Assembly (NCBI GenBank): GCA_003133245.1
Contig: PKWM01000014.1
Location: 1-64,000 of the forward strand
Length of the DNA: 64,000 bases
From: Rhodoferax sp.
GTDB lineage: Bacteria; Pseudomonadota; Gammaproteobacteria; Burkholderiales; Burkholderiaceae_C
Direction: 5' to 3'
Shown piece by piece: positions 7,635 through 16,742 of the stretch. The first letter of the stretch is position 1, and every line of letters begins with the position of its first letter. A model generated the notes under the pieces. The model searched no databases and was not told the DNA's origin. It saw only the letters and a list, made by a program, of their open reading frames with translations. Position numbers and translations under genes: made by a program.

Positions 7635-8351
7635 TTATCGAGGTTGCTGCGTGCAAACCGATTGCGCCGCGCTCAGCACGCGGCCGCTGGCATCCTGCAC
7701 CCAACCCAGCACGCGCAGACGCTGCGGACTGGCGCCCGGCGAAACATTCAAAGGACGCATTTCATAAAACGGGTTTTGTGCGGCTTTTGCCAACGGCTCA
7801 CTTTGACGCCATTCAAGCAGCAGGACATTTCTAACCAGATTTCTTGCAATCGGTGTGCCCTCTGAGCCGGCTGGAATGCTCTCCACCAGCACCAGATAGG
7901 CGGTGAGCGCCGGTTGCGTTTGGGGCGGCCACCTGTCTGCGGCATCGGCGGTGAGCCCAATCGAGGCGCCGATGTAGCCGCCATACACCAAGCCATGCGC
8001 CACGCGCAACTGCTGGGCGGGGCTGGCAGCCACCGGGCTGCTGGTTTGCAACTGTGTCCTGGGCAGCGGCTGCCCCAACGCTTGCAGGCGCACCAGCGCC
8101 TCGCGGCGGGCCGCTCCCGACAAGGGCGCTTCGTCAGCCTGGTCGCTTGGCACGATCCAGTCCAGCGTGAGCGCACCGCTTGCCGCAGTGGTGTCGGGCG
8201 GGGCACTCCAGCAGGCTTCGCAGTCGGCGCTGATGAAACGCTCCAGCAACACCACCGGCGTGGCTTGACCGTCGCTGGAACACACCGACTGGGCGTGGAC
8301 ACCTTGTGCCAATCCGGCAGCCACGCTTATCAGAATAAAAAAAGATTTCAT
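7635..8351 (-). CDS. Secreted protein with a CxxC motif, function unknown
   Basis: A 238-residue exported protein. The ATG at 8351, preceded by AAAGGCAGGT, opens a clean signal peptide ([20 protein letters not shown]). Near the mature N-terminus, [16 protein letters not shown] carries a CxxC pair in a context like the thioredoxin-fold DUF1223 proteins, whose motif follows a beta strand and ELF/T. The remainder does not match a family I can name, but has long strands such as [11 protein letters not shown] and [11 protein letters not shown] second cysteine pair may be formed by Cys in SVCSS and SVCTQ near the two ends. It starts 23 bases from the divergent uvrD and is followed closely by guaC. 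A periplasmic redox role is a guess. Confidence 0.6.
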   Translation of the reverse strand: MKSFFILISVAAGLAQGVHAQSVCSSDGQATPVVLLERFISADCEACWSAPPDTTAASGALTLDWIVPSDQADEAPLSGAARREALVRLQALGQPLPRTQLQTSSPVAASPAQQLRVAHGLVYGGYIGASIGLTADAADRWPPQTQPALTAYLVLVESIPAGSEGTPIARNLVRNVLLLEWRQSEPLAKAAQNPFYEMRPLNVSPGASPQRLRVLGWVQDASGRVLSAAQSVCTQQPR

Positions 8352-8374
8352 ACCTGCCTTTCTACAATGCCCGA

Positions 8375-10795
8375 ATGTTCCCAGAAATTTCATCCCAGGG
8401 CGCACAGCAGGGTTTCGATGATGCCCCACTGTTGCGCCATCTCAACCCCGAGCAACGCGCTGCGGTTACCTTACCCAATGAACACGCGCTGATCCTGGCC
8501 GGGGCCGGCTCTGGCAAAACCCGGGTGCTCACCACGCGCATTGCATGGCTCCTGCAAACCGGTCAGGTCTCGCCCGGCGGCGTGTTGGCCGTGACATTCA
8601 CCAACAAGGCGGCTAAGGAGATGATGACACGTCTCTCGGCGATGCTGCCGCTCAACGTGCGCGGCATGTGGGTTGGCACTTTCCATGGCCTGTGCAACCG
8701 TTTTTTGCGTGCGCACTACAAGCTGGCCGCATTGCCGCAGAGCTTTCAGATTCTCGACACGCAAGATCAGCTCTCGGCCATCAAGCGTCTGTACAAGCAG
8801 TTTGCTCTTGATGACGAACGCTACCCGCCCAAGCAGATGCAGTGGTTCATCAGCGGCTGCAAGGAAGACGGCCTGCGGCCCAACATGGTTGAAGTGCGCG
8901 ACCAGGATACCCGCAAGAAGGTCGAGATTTACCAGCTTTATGAAGACCAGTGCCAGCGCGAGGGCGTGGTTGATTTTGCCGAGCTGATGCTGCGCAGTTT
9001 TGAATTGCTGCGCGACAACGACCCCATCCGAGAACACTACCAGCGCCGCTTTCGTCACATCCTGATCGACGAGTTTCAGGATACCAACAAGCTGCAATAT
9101 GCGTGGATCAAGATGCTGGCCGGAACCGGTACCAGTGGTGCGTCTGAGGAGGCTGATTTCAGCCCGACCGGCTGCGTGATGGCCGTTGGCGACGATGACC
9201 AGAGCATCTACGCCTTTCGCGGCGCGCGCGTGGGCAACATGGCCGACTTTGTGCGCGAGTTCAAGGTGCGTCACCAGATCAAGCTGGAGGAAAACTACCG
9301 CAGCGGCAGCAACATTCTGGATTCGGCCAACGAGCTCATCAGCCACAACAGCAAACGTCTGGGCAAAAACCTGCGCACCGCGCAAGGTCCGGGCGAGCCG
9401 GTGCGGGTGTTCGAGGCCAGCAGCGATTTTGCCGAAGCACAGTGGCTGGTCGATGAAATGCGGCAACTGGTGCGCGATGGCACCCCAAGAAAAGAGATTG
9501 CCGTGCTCTACCGCAGCAACGCGCAAAGCCGAGTCATTGAGACGGCGCTTTTCAATGCCGGCATGCCATACAAAGTTTATGGTGGTTTGCGCTTTTTTGA
9601 GCGCGCCGAAATCAAGAATGCGCTGGCCTATCTGCGTCTGCTGGAGAACCCGCGCGACGACACCAGTTTTTTGCGGGCGGTCAATTTCCCGCCGCGCGGC
9701 ATTGGCCTGCGCAGTCTGGAGTTGTTGCAGGACGCGGCGCGTGCCAGCGCCTGCTCGCTCAGCGATGCGGTCAGTGCTCTGGGCGGCAAGGCGGGCGCCA
9801 ACATTGGTGCTTTTTTGGCGGGTATTGACGTATTGCGCGAGCAGACACAGGGCTTGAGCTTGCGCGAGATCATCGAACGTACGCTCGACCACAGTGGCTT
9901 GATCGACCATTACAAGGCCGACCGCGAAGGCGCTGACCGGGTGGAAAATCTGGAGGAACTGGTCAACGCCGCCGAGAGTTTCGTCTCGATCGAAGGCTTT
10001 GGCCGTGATGCGGTGGCGCTGCCAGTCGATGAGCTGGGCCAGGCCTTGACGCAAAGCCCGGTCAGCCAAGGTCTGGACATGAATGCTCCGTTCGGCAACG
10101 ACCTGATCCCCGACGCCCAGACCGGCGAAACCCTGTCACCGCTGGTGGCCTTTTTGACGCACGCCGCGCTGGAGGCGGGTGACAACCAGGCGCAGGCCGG
10201 GCAGGACGCCATTCAACTGATGACGGTGCATTCGAGTAAGGGTCTTGAATTTGATTGCGTCTTTATCACCGGCATTGAAGAGGGCTTGTTCCCGCACGAA
10301 AATTCGCTCAGTGACAAGGGCGGTCTGGAAGAGGAACGCCGCCTGATGTATGTGGCCATCACGCGAGCGCGCAAACGCTTGTACCTGAGCCACTCGCAAA
10401 CCCGCATGCTGCACGGGCAGACGCGCTACAACATGAAGAGCCGGTTTTTTGACGAGTTGCCCGAAGAAGCCTTGAAATGGATCACCCCCAAAAACCAGGG
10501 TTTTGGTTCTGGCTTTTCTGCCGGTTCAAGTGCTGCCAGAGCTGGCTACAAGGCGGCTTCAAGCCCCTACGGCACGGATTATTCAAGGTTTGACGCAGCA
10601 CCTGTGCCCGCGCAAAAAACTGAGCCGGCGCACGGCCTGCGTGTCGGCATGAAGGTCTTTCACGCCAAGTTTGGCGAGGGTGCGGTGCAAGTGCTGGAAG
10701 GGGTGGCCGATGATGCGCGCGCCCAGATCAACTTCCCGCGCCACGGCGTCAAGTGGCTGGCGCTGAGTGTGGCCAAGCTCACTTTGATTCCTTGA
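8375..10795 (+). CDS. uvrD: DNA helicase II, UvrD/Rep family
   Basis: An 806-residue superfamily 1A 3'-5' helicase that unwinds DNA in nucleotide excision repair and mismatch repair. Motif I is AGAGSGKT (residues 42-49), motif Ia AVTFTNKAAKEM, motif II DEFQDTN, motif III VGDDDQSIYAFRGA, motif IV LEENYRSG, motif V TVHSSKGLEFD and motif VI YVAITRARK. The C-terminal 60 residues (GMKVFHAKFGEGAVQVL..) are the Tudor-like tail that contacts RNA polymerase in UvrD and PcrA. Length is slightly above the E. coli protein (720) because of inserts around residues 255-265 and 600. It converges with the sugar transferase gene, with 4 bases between the stops. Confidence 0.95.
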   Translation: MFPEISSQGAQQGFDDAPLLRHLNPEQRAAVTLPNEHALILAGAGSGKTRVLTTRIAWLLQTGQVSPGGVLAVTFTNKAAKEMMTRLSAMLPLNVRGMWVGTFHGLCNRFLRAHYKLAALPQSFQILDTQDQLSAIKRLYKQFALDDERYPPKQMQWFISGCKEDGLRPNMVEVRDQDTRKKVEIYQLYEDQCQREGVVDFAELMLRSFELLRDNDPIREHYQRRFRHILIDEFQDTNKLQYAWIKMLAGTGTSGASEEADFSPTGCVMAVGDDDQSIYAFRGARVGNMADFVREFKVRHQIKLEENYRSGSNILDSANELISHNSKRLGKNLRTAQGPGEPVRVFEASSDFAEAQWLVDEMRQLVRDGTPRKEIAVLYRSNAQSRVIETALFNAGMPYKVYGGLRFFERAEIKNALAYLRLLENPRDDTSFLRAVNFPPRGIGLRSLELLQDAARASACSLSDAVSALGGKAGANIGAFLAGIDVLREQTQGLSLREIIERTLDHSGLIDHYKADREGADRVENLEELVNAAESFVSIEGFGRDAVALPVDELGQALTQSPVSQGLDMNAPFGNDLIPDAQTGETLSPLVAFLTHAALEAGDNQAQAGQDAIQLMTVHSSKGLEFDCVFITGIEEGLFPHENSLSDKGGLEEERRLMYVAITRARKRLYLSHSQTRMLHGQTRYNMKSRFFDELPEEALKWITPKNQGFGSGFSAGSSAARAGYKAASSPYGTDYSRFDAAPVPAQKTEPAHGLRVGMKVFHAKFGEGAVQVLEGVADDARAQINFPRHGVKWLALSVAKLTLIP

Positions 10796-10799
10796 ATCT

Positions 10800-11360
10800 T
10801 CAGTGCGCCACGCCATCCCGGCGCAGTACCTTGACCAGGGTGAGCCATAGAATGCGAAGATCGAACCCGAGCGACCGACGCTGCAAATACTCGGCATCAA
10901 GTTTGACCTTGTCGGCAATCGCCAACTCATCGCGACCATTGACTTGCGCCCAACCGGTCAGGCCTGGTAGCAGCTTGTGCACGCCTAGTTGTTTGCGTAA
11001 CTCAATCAGATCGGATTGATTGAACAGCGCCGGCCGTGGCCCGACAAAACTCATGTCGCCTTTGACAATGCTCCACAACTGCGGCAATTCATCCAGACTG
11101 CTCTGGCGCAGGAAACCGCCAATCGGCGTGAGGCAGGCCAGCGGGTCGTTGAGCAAATGCGTGGCCAATGCAGGTGTGCCGATTCGCATGCTGCGGAACT
11201 TGGGCATTTTGAAAATCACGTTGTCGCGCCCGACACGCTCGGACCAGTAAAGCACCGGGCCTCTGGATGTCAGGCGCACCGCCAAAGCCACCAGCGCCAT
11301 GGGCAGCAACAAGACCAGTGCGGCGCAAGTGCCGACGATCAAATCAAATAGTCTTTTCAT
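10800..11360 (-). CDS. Small monotopic phosphoglycosyl transferase (bacterial sugar transferase)
   Basis: A 186-residue initiating transferase of the PglC/WbaP catalytic family. It moves a sugar-1-phosphate from a UDP-sugar to undecaprenyl phosphate at the inner membrane. One re-entrant N-terminal hydrophobic helix (LIVGTCAALVLLLPMALVAL) is followed by KMPKFRSMR, the catalytic-type pair in SSLDELPQLW, and VKGDMSFVGPRP. It lacks the extra N-terminal domain of WbaP, so it resembles PglC. The ATG at 11360 with GGA 5-7 bases upstream is preferred over one three codons earlier. It is the last gene of the minus-strand glycan cluster and presumably starts the lipid-linked oligosaccharide. Which sugar it uses cannot be read from the sequence. 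Confidence 0.88.
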   Translation of the reverse strand: MKRLFDLIVGTCAALVLLLPMALVALAVRLTSRGPVLYWSERVGRDNVIFKMPKFRSMRIGTPALATHLLNDPLACLTPIGGFLRQSSLDELPQLWSIVKGDMSFVGPRPALFNQSDLIELRKQLGVHKLLPGLTGWAQVNGRDELAIADKVKLDAEYLQRRSLGFDLRILWLTLVKVLRRDGVAH

Positions 11361-11423
11361 GCAATCCAATTCCCAGCGTTCGCCGCAAACCGTAGTCGCA
11401 TGATATCGGTGGCACCCAGCCCG

Positions 11424-12434
11424 TTAGGTTGCATACCCGTTGGGGTTGCGACTTTGCCAGCGCCAGGCGTCCGCACACATGGCATTGAGCCCACGCTCAG
11501 CGCGCCATCCCAACAATGCCAAGGCTTGCGCCGGATCAGCGTAGCACGCCGCAATATCGCCGTCGCGGCGTTTGGCCATTTTGTACGGTACCGGCCTGCC
11601 GCTGGCTTGCTCGAAAGCCCGCACTATGTCCAGTACGCTGTAGCCAACGCCGGTGCCAAGGTTAATAGCCAAGCACTCGGCATGTTGTTGCAGGCGCTCC
11701 AGCGCCTTGACGTGCCCCAGCGCCAGATCCACCACATGAATGTAGTCGCGCACGCCGGTGCCGTCAGGCGTCGCGTAGTCATTGCCCCATATATTCAAAA
11801 ACTCGCGCCGCCCTACCGCCACCTGGGCCACAAACGGCAGCAGGTTGTTGGGCGTACCCTGGGGGTCTTCGCCGATCAGTCCGCTGGCATGCGCGCCCAC
11901 CGGGTTGAAGTACCGCAAGATGCTAAAACGCCAGCTCGGCTCACTGCGGTAGAGGTCACGCAGCATCTCTTCAATCACCAGCTTGGTCTGGCCGTAGGGG
12001 TTGGTGGTTGACAGAGGGTGGTCCTCGGTCAGCGGCAGGTGCTGCGGGTTGCCATAGACCGTGGCCGAAGAGCTGAAAATCAGGGTTTTGACCTTGCACT
12101 CGGTCATGGCTTGCAGCAGCCTGACTGTGCCCACCACATTGTTGTCGTAATAGACCAGCGGGTTTTGCACGGACTCGCCCACCGCCTTGAGCCCGGCAAA
12201 ATGGATCACCGCGCTGGCACCGCTTATGCGCAGGGCCGCAGCAAGTACCGCGCCGTCACGAATGTCGCCTTGCACCAGCGTTAACGTTTTGCCAGTGATG
12301 CGTTGCACGCGCGCCAGGGCTTCGGGTTGACTGTTGCAAAAGTTGTCAAATACGGTGACTTCTTGCCCCGCATTGAGTAACTCGACACAAGTGTGGGAGC
12401 CGATATAGCCGGCACCGCCAGTGACAAAAATCAT
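11424..12434 (-). CDS. galE: UDP-glucose 4-epimerase
   Basis: A 336-residue extended short-chain dehydrogenase interconverting UDP-glucose and UDP-galactose (possibly also the N-acetyl forms) with bound NAD. The Rossmann motif is TGGAGYIGSHT (residues about 5-15). The serine-rich catalytic stretch is FSSSATVYG and the catalytic YxxxK is YGQTK. Typical GalE signatures FNPVGAHASG, LLPFVAQVAVG and YIHVVDLA follow. Length equals the usual 338. It sits 63 bases upstream of the sugar transferase and 33 downstream of a second epimerase gene, so it supplies activated sugar for this cluster. Confidence 0.95.
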   Translation of the reverse strand: MIFVTGGAGYIGSHTCVELLNAGQEVTVFDNFCNSQPEALARVQRITGKTLTLVQGDIRDGAVLAAALRISGASAVIHFAGLKAVGESVQNPLVYYDNNVVGTVRLLQAMTECKVKTLIFSSSATVYGNPQHLPLTEDHPLSTTNPYGQTKLVIEEMLRDLYRSEPSWRFSILRYFNPVGAHASGLIGEDPQGTPNNLLPFVAQVAVGRREFLNIWGNDYATPDGTGVRDYIHVVDLALGHVKALERLQQHAECLAINLGTGVGYSVLDIVRAFEQASGRPVPYKMAKRRDGDIAACYADPAQALALLGWRAERGLNAMCADAWRWQSRNPNGYAT

Positions 12435-12467
12435 GGATGGGCAAGATACTGTTGAAACGAAGCGAGT

Positions 12468-13442
12468 TTAGTCGTCTCCGCCGAGAAGCCGATCGAACCC
12501 TTCATCCACCGACAGCGGCGGCACCCAACTCAACAGGCTGCGTGCTTTGGAAATATCCACTTGCAAATTGCCACATAAGCGTTGCACCGCGTCGCTCTTG
12601 CCCAGCAGGGCGGCACCGGCTTGCAGCGCCCACACTGGCACGGGCAGCAGGCGCGCCGGTACACCGGCGGCACGGGCCAGGCCACGCAGCAACTCGGGAG
12701 TGGACAGGTCGTGCCCATCGCTCACCAAAAAGGTCTGGTTGGCTGCTTGAGGATGGGCGGCGCAAGTGACGATGAAATCCACCAGATTGTCCAACGCGAC
12801 CAAGCTGCGCTGGTTCTGCACGCCGCCCAGCGGCAAGGGCCAGCCACGCCGCACCGCGCGCATCAAGGCGGCAAAGTTGCCCTTCACACCGGGGCCATAG
12901 ACCAGCGGCGCTCGAATGATGACCACCTCCATACCGCTGGCCGCAGCAATCTCGCGCAAGCCCAGCTCGGCCTCGTGCTTGCTTTGCGCGTAGGCGTCCT
13001 GTGGCTTGGGCTGGTCTGCCTCGGTAAACGCTTGCCCGGCTTGCGTGCACTCGCCATTGACCTTGGCTGAGCTGATGAAGACAAAACGTTTCACTCCCGC
13101 TGCATCGGCCTGTCGCGCCAGATTCAGCGTGCCTGCCACGTTGACGGCGCACAATGCCGCCAGCGGGTCGGCTGCGCTGTCGTGGGTAACCTGCGTACGG
13201 GCGGCGAGGTGAATGACGGTATTCATACCATCCAGTGCATCAGACCATTGGGTGGTAAGTCCGATATCGTTCAGCTTGATCAGTTCGCACGGTTCAGAGC
13301 TGGGTCGTGGCAAGTTACGAACCACGCCACGGACGCTGTTGTGTCGCTGGGTGAGTGCAGCACATACAGCTCGCCCGACGAAACCGGTGGCACCGGTAAC
13401 AAGCAAGCGACTATTGCCTTGCTCAATCAAGCTCGTTGCCAT
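12468..13442 (-). CDS. NAD-dependent sugar epimerase/dehydratase
   Basis: A 324-residue extended short-chain dehydrogenase acting on a nucleotide sugar. The Rossmann motif is VTGATGFVGRAV (residues about 14-25), the serine triad part is VFISSAKVNG and the YxxxK pair is in YAQSKHEAE. The later VVIIRAPLVYGPGVKGNF and QNQRSLVALDNLVDFI stretches are typical of WbpV/FnlA-like and UDP-glucose 4-epimerase-like enzymes in O-antigen loci, often next to a PglC/WecA-type transferase. Substrate is uncertain; UDP-N-acetylglucosamine or UDP-QuiNAc chemistry is likely by analogy. The ATG lies inside the end of the upstream glycosyltransferase gene (20-base overlap), after GGAGGCAAGC, suggesting translational coupling. 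Confidence 0.82.
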   Translation of the reverse strand: MATSLIEQGNSRLLVTGATGFVGRAVCAALTQRHNSVRGVVRNLPRPSSEPCELIKLNDIGLTTQWSDALDGMNTVIHLAARTQVTHDSAADPLAALCAVNVAGTLNLARQADAAGVKRFVFISSAKVNGECTQAGQAFTEADQPKPQDAYAQSKHEAELGLREIAAASGMEVVIIRAPLVYGPGVKGNFAALMRAVRRGWPLPLGGVQNQRSLVALDNLVDFIVTCAAHPQAANQTFLVSDGHDLSTPELLRGLARAAGVPARLLPVPVWALQAGAALLGKSDAVQRLCGNLQVDISKARSLLSWVPPLSVDEGFDRLLGGDD

Positions 13443-14583
13443 GCTTGCCTCCGCGCTCTCCAGACAACCGGTCGTACCAGGTCATTAACTTGCGGGTAAT
13501 CTTTTCGCTTGGGAAAAGCCCCAATGCACGCACTCGCGCTGCGTTGCCCATTTGTTGTCGCAATTCGTTTTCCGTCATCAGTTTCAACAAGGCGTATGTG
13601 AGCGCTGCCACTTCGCCCGCCGGAAACAATAGACCCGTTTCGCCGTCCTCTACTGCATCCGTGATGCCATAGATGCGCGAAGCCACTGCGGGCACACCGC
13701 AGGCCGCCGCCTCAATGATGGTCATTGGGAGCCCTTCGCGATAACTTGGTAAGCAAAAAATATCTGCCGCCGCCATGTAGCGCTCTGGAGTTGCTGTGAA
13801 TCTCACATAATGCAGGCGTTCGCGCTCCGCGCTACAAATTTCCTGAATTTGACTGAATGGCACATCCTCTTCAGCACCCACCAGCAGGAGCACCACATCA
13901 GAATGGTGTTTGGCAATCGCATCAAAGGAGGCCGCCAAGTCCAGCATGCCTTTATCGCGGTTAAGCCGACCGACAAACAGAATGACTTTTGCATCTTGCG
14001 CAATCCCCAAGTCGTGACGAACTGCTTTTCTGGCTTGCGCATCGGCATGAAAGCGCAGCGAATCGACACCACAAACCGACCCCGCCCCGATCAACTTGGC
14101 TTTGCCTGCTGGCAGTACGCGCTCTTGCACCAAAAAATCTCTCTGCGATGGACTAACTACAAGAATATCTGTTGCCAGCCATGCAACCAATTGATCAAAT
14201 TTTTTCAACGCGCGGCGCTCCAACCCAGCACGCGTTGCCCACACCTCACCATGAAATGTGTGGATACGTACCGGTACGCGGGCCAGCCATGCAGCCAACA
14301 TTCCTAGCAGTCCGGTTTTTGGCATGTGGGAATGCACGATATCAAATCGCTCACGGCGAAATAGTCCAAACAACTGGAACAAAATCACCAGGTCCTGCCA
14401 AAGCGAGGGCTTGCGTTCAATAGCCAAAAAAATGAGGCGTGCATCAAGACCCTCAAGCAGTTCCCTGTCAGCAAAATTGCAGATCACCGTGACTTCATAC
14501 TTTTCCGCAGCCGCCTGAATGTGCCCACGCAAAAAGGCGTTGACAACGGCGGGAATGGTAGCGATGTAGCAGAGTTTCTTCAT
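13423..14583 (-). CDS. Glycosyltransferase family 4
   Basis: A 386-residue GT-B fold glycosyltransferase that adds one sugar to the growing lipid-linked glycan on the cytoplasmic face of the inner membrane. The N-terminal half has FDIVHSHMPKTGLLGMLAA and VRIHTFHGEVW, typical of the WbpX/PglA-like GT4 group. The C-terminal half has VILFVGRLNRDKG and the nucleotide-sugar motif FCLPSYREGLPMTIIEAAACG with its EX7E pair (about residues 285-295). The start overlaps the stop of the upstream GT4-GT2 fusion gene by 4 bases (ATGA), and the end overlaps the epimerase gene by 20. Donor and acceptor are unknown. Confidence 0.9.
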   Translation of the reverse strand: MKKLCYIATIPAVVNAFLRGHIQAAAEKYEVTVICNFADRELLEGLDARLIFLAIERKPSLWQDLVILFQLFGLFRRERFDIVHSHMPKTGLLGMLAAWLARVPVRIHTFHGEVWATRAGLERRALKKFDQLVAWLATDILVVSPSQRDFLVQERVLPAGKAKLIGAGSVCGVDSLRFHADAQARKAVRHDLGIAQDAKVILFVGRLNRDKGMLDLAASFDAIAKHHSDVVLLLVGAEEDVPFSQIQEICSAERERLHYVRFTATPERYMAAADIFCLPSYREGLPMTIIEAAACGVPAVASRIYGITDAVEDGETGLLFPAGEVAALTYALLKLMTENELRQQMGNAARVRALGLFPSEKITRKLMTWYDRLSGERGGKHGNELD

Positions 14584-16679
14584 CGCTTTTCAGCTTCATT
14601 TTTCAGTCCACGCAGAACCTGGTACCACTTATCAACAACAGCCTTTGCTTGCGCTTCTCGCCCAGGGAAAAACGTGCCGCCAAAAATTCTTTTGAATAAG
14701 TCACGACCCGTTTTTGCGGCATAACTTGCCACCGCGAGTAGTACAAAACTCCAGTGCTTCATACCGATAAAGTATCGCAATTGAAAAGTGACAATTGCAA
14801 GGCGCGTTCTGGCCAATTTCTGCCAATCCACATCGTCCCGAATTCGGTAAGCAAACAAGATTTGATTGAGTGTCACAAATCGACTGGAATGATAACTTCG
14901 CAGCAGCAACTCTTGATCTTCACAACAATAGGGTGCGGGAGCGGCATAACGATGCACTCGGAACCACTGCGTTTTCCCCATCCAGGTGGGATGAGGAAAA
15001 TAAAAACCGCGCCAGGGTTGCAGACAAATTTCCTGGTGGGATATTGCGCAAGGGAATAATCCCGTCAAATGGTCAGGCTCGTCAATCGTAATGGCCCGGG
15101 TTGCAACCAAGTCAAGACTGTCATCATTTTGTAATGCTGCAACTTGCCGTGCCAAGCGCTCTGGATAAGAAATGTCATCTGCGTCCATGCGGGCAAAGTA
15201 TTCACCGCGAGACATACCGATTGCTTCGTTGAGTCGCGCCGCCAAGCCACGGTTCTGCCCATCCCGCAAAATCTTGATTCGCGCATCATGGATGTCGGCA
15301 ATATCCTGAAAGGCAGTATCCGTAGAGCCGTCATCAAAAATCAGTAGCTCCCAGTTTTGGTAAGTTTGCTTAACAATTGAAAGCACAGCTAAACGCAAAT
15401 ACTTGCCGGCGTTGAAGACCGGCATGGCGACTGTCACTGAGGGCAGAGATTCCGGCTCTACCTCCTTCGGATTCGACGTGCCGGACAAAATGGCCTCATA
15501 GCGTTCAACAATGACTTCCCATGAAAAGCCTTCCTCCAGAAAGGCTCGTCGTCCAGAATGGCCCATCTGGGCCAAACGCCCCGGCTCAGCAAGGATTTCC
15601 TCCATTGCCCGTGCCAGCCGCACCGGATCAGGCTGCAACATGCCTGTGGGGCGACGCGCTGCCGGACATATCACTCCAGCGCCGGTCCAGCGCGCGATCT
15701 CCTCAGCATTGCCAGCCGGTGTGGCTAGAAATGGCGTGCCCGCGGCCGCTGCCTCAAACAGCACGAGAGGTGAATACTCTACATACGACGCCAAAACGAA
15801 CAAGTCGCTGGCCTTAAAGGCTCGCACCAGATCTGGCCGAGGCAAATTGCTCATGATCACGCGCTTGGTCGCACCTTGACGCGCATTGATGCGCCGCACC
15901 AGCGTCGCCAACGGCACGCGACCCTGCAAGCTCTCACGCAGGAACTGCCAAGCAAGCCCCTTCTTTGAGCGGCGTGGGTGGTTGCCATTGATGATCAACG
16001 TCGCTGGGCTGTTCAGTCGTGCCAGTTCGAACGCCCGCGCCAGCTCCCATTGCCCTTTTGCACCAGTGAAGGAACCCACCGTCAAAAGCAGTAGATCATT
16101 TTTCCCAACACCCATCTCATCTCGAAAGCCCGGCGCGACTGTGTCCGCAAATTCCCGCTCGTCGGCACCATTTGGCAGAATCTCGATGCCCTTCAACCGA
16201 TGCTCACGCGCAAGCCGAATGTCCCGATAATCATTGGAGTAAAAAACCAGCGCATCAAAGCGCGCCATCCAGCTCGGCATCTGCCGGTAATAGTTCCTGA
16301 ACGCAGGCTGATAGAAACCCGAAAAACCACAAGGAATAAAAACCTTGCGCGCCACTATTGCGTCCAGAACAGGAATCAACGCATCAAAGTTCCACTGCTG
16401 CGCGGCCTTGATCAGGATGGTGTCAAAACCGCCGCCGACGACAAAGCGTTGGTAATCCTCCACGGCCCCATACATGCCTTTGACCAAGCCGCCCGACACC
16501 GCAAAAGATAATACCCGCACGCCGTTCAACATCACATCGACTGGCCGCGCTAAATGCATCCCGGTTGCCACCGTCACTGCGTGTCCCTTGGCTGCAAGCC
16601 GCTCAGCGATCTGGCGAATGACCTCCTGAATGCCGCCCACGCTAGGTGGGTAGTTTTCGCAACAGAAAAGTAACTTCAT
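14580..16679 (-). CDS. Two-domain glycosyltransferase, GT4 fused to GT2
   Basis: A 699-residue protein carrying two complete transferase modules. Residues about 1-395 are a GT-B, family 4 unit: MKLLFCCENYPPSVGGIQEV, LLTVGSFTGAKGQWELARAF and LASYVEYSPLVLFEAAAAG with the EX7E-like pair. Residues about 410-660 are a GT-A, family 2 unit: PSVTVAMPVFNAGKYLRLAV, LLIFDDGSTD and FARMDADDISYPERL with the DxD-type metal motif. A basic tail follows. One polypeptide could thus add two consecutive sugars. No frameshift is needed to join the parts, so it is a real fusion. It is followed by the GT4 gene with an ATGA overlap. Upstream lies the decayed fucosyltransferase. Confidence 0.88.
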   Translation of the reverse strand: MKLLFCCENYPPSVGGIQEVIRQIAERLAAKGHAVTVATGMHLARPVDVMLNGVRVLSFAVSGGLVKGMYGAVEDYQRFVVGGGFDTILIKAAQQWNFDALIPVLDAIVARKVFIPCGFSGFYQPAFRNYYRQMPSWMARFDALVFYSNDYRDIRLAREHRLKGIEILPNGADEREFADTVAPGFRDEMGVGKNDLLLLTVGSFTGAKGQWELARAFELARLNSPATLIINGNHPRRSKKGLAWQFLRESLQGRVPLATLVRRINARQGATKRVIMSNLPRPDLVRAFKASDLFVLASYVEYSPLVLFEAAAAGTPFLATPAGNAEEIARWTGAGVICPAARRPTGMLQPDPVRLARAMEEILAEPGRLAQMGHSGRRAFLEEGFSWEVIVERYEAILSGTSNPKEVEPESLPSVTVAMPVFNAGKYLRLAVLSIVKQTYQNWELLIFDDGSTDTAFQDIADIHDARIKILRDGQNRGLAARLNEAIGMSRGEYFARMDADDISYPERLARQVAALQNDDSLDLVATRAITIDEPDHLTGLFPCAISHQEICLQPWRGFYFPHPTWMGKTQWFRVHRYAAPAPYCCEDQELLLRSYHSSRFVTLNQILFAYRIRDDVDWQKLARTRLAIVTFQLRYFIGMKHWSFVLLAVASYAAKTGRDLFKRIFGGTFFPGREAQAKAVVDKWYQVLRGLKNEAEKR

Positions 16680-16742
16680 AAGTCTGGCATCAATACCGCA
16701 CCGTTGTTCAGTTAAATAAAATCCACGATTTCATATGCAAAT

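Noticed and set aside
6815-7834. Long plus-strand frame opposite guaC
   Set aside because: A mirror frame of a highly conserved enzyme gene, histidine- and alanine-rich without any family pattern.
8471-10069. 532-codon minus-strand frame opposite uvrD
   Set aside because: It mirrors the codon pattern of uvrD, whose helicase motifs are all intact on the plus strand.
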